A program made the position numbers and the translations under genes. Positions 36,001-48,000 of a stretch of DNA of 64,000 nt are shown here, one piece after another. Source of the DNA: Candidula unifasciata (taxonomy: Eukaryota; Mollusca; Gastropoda; Stylommatophora; Geomitridae); NCBI GenBank assembly GCA_905116865.2, contig CAJHNH020001592.1, forward strand, positions 1 through 64,000. The letters run 5' to 3'. Below the pieces are notes generated by a model. That model did not search any database and was not told the DNA's origin. It saw nothing but the letters and a program-made list of their open reading frames with translations. Within the stretch, counting starts at the first letter, position 1. Every line of letters begins with the position of its first letter.

Positions 36001-39000
36001 AAGCACATTTTGTGAGTTGTTGGATATCATAAGATGAGGGGGAGCCTGTTTACTTATGCCAGTCGGTACATGACTTGTTGATGATAATGTTTTCCTCTTC
36101 TGCCCTTCATTCCCTATTGGAGCATAAACCCTTGACAAAGTCATTATATCCTTTGCCAGCGTGGAAAGCTGATTGTTGTAGTTCTCAGAAACTCTACCCT
36201 AAGAAACTAGAAGTAAAATAAATGTGAATTTTTTTTTTTTTTTTTTCAAATCCAGGGTTTTGAAGCCAGGGACAACCGAGCAGACAAGCAAAGCCTGCTA
36301 GCTGTTGCGTAATCGCGGCCCGTAAATCACTAAAAAGATTGATTTTTCATAATTAAGAGCCATGATTTTTTTTTCTAATGAAGGGAAATAATCACTAAAT
36401 ACAACCAGAGCAAAGAAATAGCTTCCTGCTTTCCTTCCCTTTGACCAAGAAAATTATGGTTTTGTTGACCCAGCCACAATGACAAAAAAAAATATAAGTT
36501 TTCGTCTCAACTAAAATCATACCCACCACGTCTACACACTATGTTGCTGCAACCAGTACCATCATTTTGGTTTAAGCACAATGGCCACTGTGCAAAGCAC
36601 TACATTATCAGAACCGCCAAAAATCATAAAAACCGGCATTCCCTGGGTGACATGGTTAATGTATGTTTTATTTCTGATAGATGCCATGATCTGACAAACT
36701 GGGAGGTATGGGACGATCTGTTTCTGGTGGTGAAGTCAGCCACAGACAAAGCCAGCATACCTGAAGAGGTGAGTGTGTTTGTTGAGGTGGTCAGGCAAAG
36801 CCAGCATAAATAATACATTGGTAGCACAGCCACTTGCTGATGCTGAGCTTGATGACTTTGTGTATACATGTATGTATGTACGTACATATGTGTGTGTGAG
36901 ATCAAATAATTGAGTATGTTCTTCTTCTTCTTCTTCTTGCCGACTGGCTGTAAATAAAACTCCAGCAGAAAGTGCTGGTGCTTCATGAAGAACAACCGTG
37001 AAGAAATGTGGAAAGATAGTCATGATTTCATATGAAGTAAAGCATATTCACAGATGTAGAAGTCCAACTGATGATAAGCTGTCTGTTAACTGTGGGAGAA
37101 AACCTCATCAGTAGTACAGTAGGGGATATGAAGGTGCCGGGCGCAACACAACCAGGGCTCACACTGGTGAAAACCTCTCTGCACTTTTCACGGTTATCCT
37201 AGAAACAGATTCCTGGTCAGAGGCCTGGCCAATATAGATATTTTTTTTTAAATATCCAGAAACCATGAGTTGTTAACCCTTTGGCTCGGTACTATGGATA
37301 TCGCAACCCTTCGGCCTTGATTCCATGATAGTACCGTTAATCTGGGAGAAATGTGGCTTTTCTGCCTACCCCCGGGAGTGAACCCAGACCACAAGGAGTT
37401 TGTCACCCGGTCACCGCGATGTCAGGTTTAACCAACTACTCTAGAGAGCCGGGCATAGGCCAACATAGGTAGGATCAATGTTTTTTTCAAAGTCGGAGGC
37501 ATCTGGTTAGAAACCAACAGTCCGCACACAGATTAGTCTGATCTGTTAAACAGATATGCACTCAAAACTCCTGGAGCAAAAAGTCCTGGAGCAAGACCAA
37601 CGTCCAGACATTGATTAACAATCAGGACCTTCTGCTGCAGTTTACAGTTGGTTGCAAACAAAAAAACAAAGTCTTCTAGTCTTGGCTAGAATGCCACAGA
37701 CTACGAAGGAACAAATACTCTTTAATTGACTATTGTTGGTTGTCAAGTTTTCATTATTGTCCATATCTACACAAAGGCTTTAGGGGAGAAAAATGACCTT
37801 AGGATGTGGTTCCTTGTGTGGATTTAGAAAACTCTTCATTTGCATGACTGTAGGAGACTTTACCTCCAGTCTTGGACAGACTGTAGGAGACTTTACCTCC
37901 AGTCTTGGACAGACTGTAGGAGACTTTACCTCCAGTCTTGGACAGACTGTAGGAGACTTTACCTCCAGTCTTGGACAGACTGTAGGAGACTTTACCTCCA
38001 GTCTTGGACAGACTGTAGGAGACTTTACCTCCAGTCTTAGACAGACTGTAGAAGACTTTACCTCCAGTCTTGGACAAACCGTAGGAGACTTTACCTCCAG
38101 TCTTGGACAGACTGTAGGAGACTTTACCTCCAGTCTTGGACAGACTGTAGGAGACTTTACCTCCAGTCTTGGACAGACTGTAGGAGACTTTACCTCCAGT
38201 CTTGGACAGACTGTAGGAGACTTTACCTCCAGTCTTGGACAGACCTGTTTTTATGGGAAATGTTTTTGTTGTATGATCATTGTTTATTGACTTGGTCTTA
38301 GATTGACGAAAATCTATGTTGTTTGTTCCACAGATTATTGTGCGTGCAATCCAGGTTTGCGCATCAGCCATCTTGTTTTATATCAACCGCATTGATGACA
38401 CAAAACCTCGGCCGGTAAGAGCAGACATGTTGTTTGAATATACCAATGTGGTTAGTTTTTAAACCGAATTAGGAAGCTATTTTTTTTTATAGAACATAAT
38501 AACAGAGTATGAAAACTGGTATGAATAAATAGACAGCTATGTATTGTCATTAATTTTTACTATTGAAAATGTATATAGAATAAATAATGTTAACTATCCT
38601 AATGTTCACCTCAAGAGGTCTGTAATTGACAGAAACATTTCATAATTAATATATAGACACACTTAGAAATCACAACTTCTTGTTTCAGATTTGTATCTGT
38701 ATTATTAGTTTTATAAGAACTTTTGCTTACTGCTAAATATGGGGATGGAGCACTTCTGGGAATGTCCCAAATAGTGTGATATCGATTCTCAATTAAACTT
38801 ATAATGCCACGAGGAAATGAATTTTTCATTGATTTTTAAGAGAGAGAAAATACATCCCTGGCATGACAAGAACTGAGATTTCTTTGAAACAAATATGTAT
38901 GCTATAAAATTTGAGTTTGTTTGTGCATTTCATCATCTTCTTGGCATTCACTGGCTGTAAACTCTGGAAAATTTGTGTTGTTCATCCACTTTTAGTCTTG

Positions 39001-42000
39001 TTTGAAAACTTTTACAAATCAGTCTTGCACATATGCAGTCTATTGGTTCCTCCCTGTTCGGTCAGATGCCTTCCGAATTCAGAGAGAAAACCCCTACTTA
39101 GTCGTCTCTTATGGCATGCTTGTTAGGAAGGGCGGTGGGTCTAACCAACCCCCACCTACCCATTCCCCAAATAGGGCTGCGGAGCCCACACTGGGAGTTT
39201 GTGCATGAGTTTGTCTGTCAGTCTGTGTTAGTGTATAAATTCTTACTTAAGATTTTACCACTTTTGTTCTTTCAGGATGAAATGAAGAGACTGAGAAAGA
39301 AGCTGTCACATCTGATGTCATGCTGCCATGAGCTGATGTTCCACGAGAGTGAGAAAGTCAAGGAGGAAGTAAGTCTGCCAGTTTAATAATACCATGAAAA
39401 AACATCAATTCAAACAAAAGGTAGTAATCCTCAGCTTCACAACACCACAGTCACGAACGGCAAAATAAATGTTTCAACTAAAAAAAAAAAAACTTTGTTC
39501 AGCATGCAGTGCACAACAAATACATAAAATTACAGTAAAAGCTCGTTAGCACAGATTCCAAGAAACCGGGAGTTAAAAAAAAACACTGTTCAGCATGCAG
39601 TGCACAACAAATACATAAAATTACAGTAAAAGCTCGTTAGCACAGATTCCAAGAAACCGAGAGTTAAAAAAAAAACACGGTTCAGCATGCAGTGCACAAC
39701 AAATACATAAAATTACAGTAAAAGCTCGTTAGCACAGATTCCAAGAAACCGGGAGTTAAAAAAAACAACAATCTGCTAACCAGGGCAGATGAATAATACA
39801 TCCCTGCTGGGACTACAGTTTTGTTCATGTTAACTGATTGTTCATCTTAAGCGAGTTTATGTTTACAAGGGTTTACAGTGATGTCTCTCACAGAATCTCC
39901 ATAAAACACTTGACTTGCAACGAGAGATAGACGGATATGATGACCAGGTTTTTTAAAAAAAAGATCCTTTGTTGATTAAAAAAAAATCCATGGTTATCTC
40001 TCATATCGAAGCCTTGTTAACTGCTTTTGAGAAGAGTCTTATTTCATATCTTTGACTCCACTAAAGATGTAAACAGTAGATAAAAGTGAACAAGAAGCAA
40101 CAATGAAATTCATAAGTTATTTAAAATCAGCACTAATTCTTGTGTGATTCCAGTACTAACCTATGGATGCGAGAGCTGGAAATCAACGAAAACTCTAGAC
40201 ACAAAATTAGACAGTTTCGAAAATAAATGCCTTAGAAGAATACTAAATTTCAAATGGTCAGATTTCCGAACCAATGCACAAATAAGGCAAGAATCCAGGC
40301 AAGAGTATGTGTCTAATTTTATACGAAAACGTCGCTGGAACTATGTCGGCCACGCCCTTAGAATGGATAAATCAAGACTTCCTTACCAAGCCCTCATTTG
40401 GACACCACCGGGGAAAAGATCTCGTGGAAGACCGAGGGAAACCCTACGTAGAACTATCATCAGGGAAGGCTCGCTCATGGGCCACTCAAACATCCAAGAC
40501 CTACAACAGATTGCAACCAACCGCCATGCATGGAGAGTCATGACCTCTGCCCTATGTGCCGCACTCGACACAAGAGGAAAGACTAACTAACTAACTAATC
40601 ACTGGCATCGTGAGCGCTAATAAACTGCAATAGTTGGGGAATTTAGTGAGAAGGGCAGTAACAGAGAGATTATAAACTGTGTATACAGAAGAGTTGAATG
40701 AAAGACAATGGAAGAGATTAAGAAGTCGGTGGAGAGATAATATACAAGAAGACCTACGACCATTTGGAGTCACCAGCGGGAAATAGAAGGCCAGTCACAG
40801 GCATAAAGATGAGAGGATCAACCCATATGGTTTGGTCTCTCTGCAGAATGGCTAGCCGTCTGCTGAGAGAGTCTCCCAAAGCACAAACTCTGTAGCTCTA
40901 GTGAGATTATCCCCAAGTATCCATATAGAACTTGCACACGAAATAGCAGAGAAACGAACCCATGACCTTCAAAGCCTGCGGCAAACAGCTTGACCACTTT
41001 ATTGAGGTGAGGATACTCCCACCTTCCTTCTGGTCACAGAGATAAAAGCAGGTGGGTATATATCTGCAGCAGTGAACTTCAAGGGTGAGGAATGCTGAAG
41101 AAGAAGACGAAGCAGCTGCTATATGACTGATTGCCTCAGATAGTGCTAGCTTTCACAGGACAACCGTTACCTTTTTTCTTTCCATTTCCCTAGGCATTTA
41201 CTACTATCTGTGACTTGCTGATTGTGTTCAGCCCTAGTGTGGGAGAAAGTAACCCACTGATGAGACCCATTGTGTATGACGTGGAACCCAAACTCACCGC
41301 CCATCTCAGCGATTTTCTCATGACTAAAGTGTTTATTGAGGATGATGATGGTAAGTGTTATGGGTAGGTGTAACAAATTTAACAGATCCACCGTGTCACA
41401 TCTACGAAGGGCAGTCATCAGCATCATGTAGTAGGTCCTCTACAGAACATCACTCTCATCACGGTCTGCCTGAAAGAATAGGTGCCTACTTGCATGCCTG
41501 TCACTTATATCTTTCGCCCATCTCCGTGCTGGTCAGCCTCTGGACCTCCTACCAAGTACCGTACTTCCTGCTGTTATTTGTTTTGTTCCAGTCTGGCTTC
41601 CGAGACAAAGTGCTGTTCATTAGCCAATCTTCCTTGATATTTAGATTTTGTAGGATATAATTTCTCTTTTCTTTGTCCTTGGTATTCTGAGAATCTTTCT
41701 ATGCCATTTCAGCTCTAAAACCCAGATTTTCTTCCTTAAGGAATGTGAGATAGTCTATGACTCACACCCGTATGTTGCTACAAGGAAGATGCATGCTTTT
41801 AAAATCCAGACTTTTTTTTTCTTGCTGTTGCCTAATCATAGACTTTTTAAAGCTAGTTAATCTTTGTATTGCCATGGCCATCCTCCTTTTGACTTATGTT
41901 TAGTAGTCTCCATTGCTGTTTATTATGGGGCCCAGATTTTCAGAGTTTGTGACATTTTCAATTTCTTCACCATTTATTGTTAGTTTTGGATGACAGGCAT

Positions 42001-45000
42001 TTTTCTTTCGATGGAAATATTTAGTTTTCTTTAAATTCAAGAACAGGTTTTAATCTTCACTGTGCTTTTGGACAGACAGGATTAAACATTCCATTCCCAT
42101 TACACTGTTTGCAAGGAGGGTCACGCCTTATCTGCATAGCGTTGTTCTCAAAAAGGTTTGCCACCAATTATTAGCGATTCATAATTGTTTCAAGTCTGGC
42201 CAATTCTTTTACATTTCTCATTATGTTTTCTATATATATATTGAATATGTATGGTGATGTAGCCCTCCCTGACTCCCTTCTGCACCTTGAACCAATCCGA
42301 TGTTTCTCTAACATCTATGATGGCTGCTTGTTGTTCATGATATAAACTTTCAATGTACCAAATGCGCTGGAAACCCCATACTTTTCATGATACTTCACAA
42401 TTTCTAATGTTGGATAGCTGTTTTGATTTCTCTCATGTAGTTCCTATATACATGGCTGTTTGTTTCTGCCCCTGTTTGTTTTAAATTTCTTCTTTCTTCT
42501 GTTAGATTAAGTATTTCTTCTGTGATGTAAGTTTGCTTCTTGTATCTGGTTTTAGGAATCATGTTTTGAGCTGTTGAGATGATGACATTTCTTACTTCAG
42601 TGGCTAACTCATCAGGTGTCATGTCCTCCTGCACTGTCATGAGTGCCTTGAGTTCGTTTTTAACCTCAGTGTTGTATTTGCTTGTTATTTTACTTCAATC
42701 AAAACGTATTGGCTGTGTTTCTTTCAACACATACAAAACAGCTTTGCTTGTTTTATTACTGAAATCTAAACGAATTGGCTGTGTTCCTTTCAACACACAA
42801 ATGTCAGTAGAGTATAGTTTTCCTGTGTTTAGTTAAAGATAGAAACTGACGGACATATAAAATAATGTCGTCGTGAGGTTTGTTGAGGGCACATGATGTT
42901 GAGACACACAATACATCATGAATGTTTTATTTCTGTAGCAAGAGGCAAAGTAGCTGAACGACATGTAGTGGTGGACCAGGGATCCTACTGGTCAACACCC
43001 ATCTACACTTCTCTCATTCTAAAAACAGGCCCCCACCTGGAAGCCTCTCCAACACATCTAGGATCCACGTTTTCTTTGAAGTCATAACAAACAAACAGGC
43101 AGTATGCACACAAAACATATCACATCTGTAAAACAGGTGTGCACACAACACAAGTTCTAGAACAAGACTGCAGTCTACAAGTTGATGAACAGCCAGAGCT
43201 TTTCCCTGAAGTTTACAGTGTGAAGAAGAAGTATACAACGTAAATCTCTTTAGCAAGAAATGCTACCCAAATGTGTCAAAAACAATTTCTCATTCATTCT
43301 GCCCGCGACATACAAATGTTCACCCAATCAGCTTGATTCTCTCACTCTAACAGAAGACATGGATGAAAATGTGAAGATTGAAGAGCTACACAAGCGAAGA
43401 AACTTCCTGGCAAGTTTCTGTAAGCTGGTTATCTACAATGTCATACACATTAAAGCTGCAGCAACCATGTTCAAATATTATATGAAGGTATTTGGATTAG
43501 TTCAGTTTCATGTATTTAATTAAATCCCTGTGTGGGTTCAGGGCACCCCATTTGGGATGGGGGGGGGGGGGGGGGGGGGAGACAAGACTAGACCCACTGC
43601 CTCACCAGAAGCTTGTCATAAATGTTGACTAATTGGAAACTTCCTTCGAAGTCAGAGTGCATTAGCCTGAGAGGTAGGGAACCAACAACCTGCATCCAAA
43701 CGAGTCAGATCTGTAAAACTGATGTGTGTGCAACGCTCAGGTTCTGTAACAGGACTAGTGCCCAGAAATGGACAAACAACCAGAATTTTCCTCCAGAGTA
43801 CAGCTGGTGAACACAGAGAGGAAGATATGTTTAATTGTGGCACATTTGTGAATATTGTTCATCACTTCACTTATACACACAATGAATTTGATGCTCTGCC
43901 ATTGTTACCACATTATAACCTTGCTAACACAATTCCAAGGAATTGGAAACTAGTTTCATGCGAAAAATGTCACATGTTAACCGTGGAGTGGTAATAGTAA
44001 TACATCTCTGCTAGGCCCACAGTTTTGTTTATGTTATCCAAGTGTTGCTCGTGTTAACGAGGGTTTACTATATTTTACTAAACAAAATTGTATCCTACTG
44101 TTTTCATTTGTAATTTTTGAGCCATTCTGGCTCGAGGGACCCTAGCAAGTGGCCCGTAGAACATAGCCAGTTGTTTTGTAATGATAATCTTTCTATGCTG
44201 GGGGTTGAGCCTCTGACCCCTGATGACCCCCATTCTCAGCAGTTTGGCCCCTGAGTAAACTTAGTTGAATAGCCCTGTGCTTTGGCAACAGTGGTCCTGA
44301 AAGCTCGGGTTCTAATTTTGGAAGACTTTTCTGAATGCAGGCAGGTCTTGCTGGTCCCACTCACCATGGCCATGGGCTGTGATCCCCAAGCCTCTCTGTG
44401 GCACAGGGAATCACTGTCGTCTAGAAAGATGGACAGCAACAACTAACATGTTGTTTAGAATGTACTCGGAAAGGTTAACCTGGTGAAGAAATGCCCAATG
44501 AGGTTGCCTGTGTTGACTGAAAGGGTTGTGAAAGGGTTGAATGTCAGGCACAACGCAATATGCACTTGGACGAACCATGAAGAAGTAGAAGAAGAAGATT
44601 TTTCAAGAGGTTTTTGTTCAATCTGTAGAATATTGTTTATTATGTTTGTAGAAGTTTCTTTTTCATCATATCTGGGGAAACGATAATTAAGTGTATTAGA
44701 AACTTCACTGTATAGAATGAGTTAGGGAACTTTAAGTGTGTGGTTGCAGTCATGACACTTGACTTGCTTCAAATTGATTATTTCCCGTGTGGGTTTTGGG
44801 ATCCCATTATATAGACCTCCTGCTCCTTTTCAAGAATGTTGAAAAAGGCTACTAAAATGGATTGCCTGATCTGTTGGGCTGAAAGGTACAGTTATCATAG
44901 CCTAGTTGTAAACCACAACATAATAAATGCTATTTGAATTGTGAACGCAGGAGAGGAAGAAGATTAAAGTGTAATAAAATATTGCACATTTCCCCTACAT

Positions 45001-48000
45001 TTTTTCTGTTTCATATTTTAACTTTTAAACATTTGTTTTGCAGTTCTATAATGATTATGGTGACATAATCAAGTTCACGCTGAGTAAAGCTAGAGAGATC
45101 AACAAGGTGACAACATCCAAGACCCTGGCCATCAGTCTACAACAGGTATACAACATTTCATTTGTTGGTAATTTTCATGACGGGGGAAGGTAAGGAGATA
45201 ATTCATCATGAGAGGAAACAAGATAATTCATAAAGCATCAACACTAAAGACTTTGCTGGACATTCGGTTTGCTGATTGTGTGTGGTGCTTAGTTACAGAC
45301 ACACTTAAGTGTAGCTAGAGAGATGAAAGTAACACAGGCTAAGATGTGAAACCTCATTCTGCTTGTAGTGTTCATTTGACTTGTAAAGTTGCCTGAGATA
45401 GGATTTTGTAATATTTGCTGTTGAAGATAGTTTAGGAATATGAATAAAATGTGTTGCTTTTTCCAGTTTCTTTATTCCACAATGTGTTGTTTATCCCTTA
45501 ATTTGCTGTTAATTGTCCAACCCAGTGGGACTACAGGTTACTTTATGATCAATGCATGCCCAACTGTGCATGTGTTATACTGTTTACTTCTTATCTGCAT
45601 TGACATCTTAGCACATGGGTCTTACCACTTCATGCTCTGTCCTCCCATGCAGCAGCCTTCTGTCTTAATGCTCAGTCTACCTAGTAGGAGTCGATTGGCA
45701 AATCTTCTATCTTTGCCCCTTCGATTGGCAAATCTTCTATCTTTGTCCCTGCACCAGGGGTCTGCATGATTGGTCTAGTTTAATACTCATTCCCAACAGG
45801 GGGCTCATTGTCTCTCAGTCATTTACTCAAGATCATAGAAACATTTTTAGAATATCAGTAGAAAGGAAAAAAGCAACAGCTCTAATCAAAGTATATGTTG
45901 CAGCTGGAGTAGCAACACTGAAAACTGTTCATGTACTTAGATGGTTTTAACTTCAGTTTTCTTTAACCCACATTTAGTTTTACAACCCATAATTTGTTGT
46001 TCCTCCCACAGCTGTTCAAAGAGCTTCAGGCAGAACAAAGTGAGGTGGATCGTTCATCCGATGCCTTCCAGTCCATCAAGGTAGGTTATATCTGTTAGCA
46101 TAGTTAATGAGAAAATTGTCTGCGGGTGTGTTGACAATGGCTTGTTAGTGAATCAAGAGTATAGTAAGTCTTTGACTTTCACTGCATGTCTTAACCCTTT
46201 TGCTCCAAAAAGCTGCCACACCGACACTTCCCTTTGGGTTCAGTGCCTCATAAGTGTCGCTTTTCCTTCTCGTCTGTAATGACCGGTTTACGAGACGCAC
46301 AGTTAGCACTATTGGTTGTAATCAGACCTGTGCCGATGTTTAGGAGGTCAGGGTACACATACATAATTCTCCAGCCAGTGGCTTTTACAAAGACTGTTGA
46401 CGTCAGATTTTGCCATAAGCTTCAGTGATAGGGGTCACGGCTTGTGTTCCCTGATACGTTTGTTATATGCTATCCCAGGGAATATGTTTCATTCATGTTT
46501 CACTGTATTCATATGATTGATCACCCCCCTTATATACATATATATATGTGTTTGAGTCAGTGTCTGTGGCTTAGGTGTTGCAAACGCGCTTCGTAATGCT
46601 GAAGTGCCGGGTTTGATCCCAGGTGCGAACCTTGCCTTGGTTTCGACAGTGGTATCAAGAAGCCGATTGTCCAGAAAGCAGTGGCAAACTACTGGACATA
46701 AACTTGCCTAGAAAAACCACTACAGGCATTTTTTTGGGAGATAGTTGTGAGGAAGCAAGGGAGGGTAGCATGAGACTGGCTGCTTTATATCTAAGAAATT
46801 TCCAATAAAACATGGTTAGGTTAGTTGTGTATCCTTTACAGGATGTTGCAGAACCAACCCCAGCAGCCCCTGGCTGTTGTGTGGTTTATCTATGCAAATT
46901 TACATCCATTAGTTTGCCATTGCTTTCTGGACGGTTCGCCCCCTGATACCACTGTTGAAACCAATGCAAGGCGCATGGCCCCGAGCTGGGATCGAACCCG
47001 ACATCCCAGCGTTATGAAGCATTCGCATCGACTTAGCCAACGAGCTGACAAAAAATCATAAACTGTTCAATAAAGAATTTGGAGTTGACTGAAGAAGATA
47101 AAAGGCACACAGTTGTAAAGCCTTGCCTGTAGAGTAAAAACTGGCATGTTAATATTAGAAAAAACATATAATGTTGGTTTCAAATGTTTCTATTTGCAGG
47201 AACTGTGTCGAAGATTTGCGTTGTCCTTTGGGCTGGATCAGATTAAAAACCGCGAGGCAGTGGCCACTATGCATACGTAAGTCGTTTCTGTTCTTTATCA
47301 GCTGTTTAATGCGGTTATCAGTACTCCATATTCATTGAGGCCTTAGTCGTAGTCACATCCATAAGTAAATTTATTACTTTTGAAACCAAAAATACATAAT
47401 ATGGTATATACAAAAGAGTAATTACAAAATTGACAAAATGTTTTATTTTGAAAAGATACCCTTTTTTTAAAGCTACATTTATTTTTTTCTGATCAGAATT
47501 TGAACATAACCAACATCCCCATTTATAGCCTTTATTAAGGTTGACAGGGATAATCTTTATTTTAAGAAAGAAAGAAAAAGAGCTTTATATATGTAGCTAT
47601 GTATGCAAGTATGTTTCTATATATGTGTGTGTGTGTATTATATGTATGTGTGTATATAAGTTGATGTAAGTAGACCACAAGACAGACCGAGAAGAGTGGA
47701 TTGATAATATACAGGCAGGTCTACAAACACGGAATCAAACCAAATGGAAAGTGAAGGTCTATATTAGAAATGAATGGAGTGGGTGATATCTGCACTAATG
47801 TACCCCAAGGGCTCTGAATGCTAAAGAAAGAAATTATGTTCATAGAGGAGCAGGTGAGCAAACCATGTAAGGTTTAATCCTACAGGCCGAGCTTGTAATC
47901 CTTGAAGACCCCTCACTTCACTCCATATACCTCTCAGTATATGAATCCCAGGGATTATTCTTTGTGTTGGCTGCTCCTTAGCAAGCATGTCCTAAAAGGT

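Noticed and set aside
37793..38371. Long open frames on both strands with an 11-residue repeat
   Set aside because: They are a by-product of a 33-bp tandem repeat without stops; both strands are open at once, there is no conserved domain, and the frames lie in a STAG intron.
42939..43087. An extra STAG exon after exon 22 (good acceptor ttatttctgtag, open for about 50 codons in the right phase, then TAA)
   Set aside because: The peptide has no counterpart in STAG proteins, exon 22 joins exon 23 perfectly (EDDD|EDMDE), and its 3' part runs into a SINE. It could at most be a rare exonised terminal exon.
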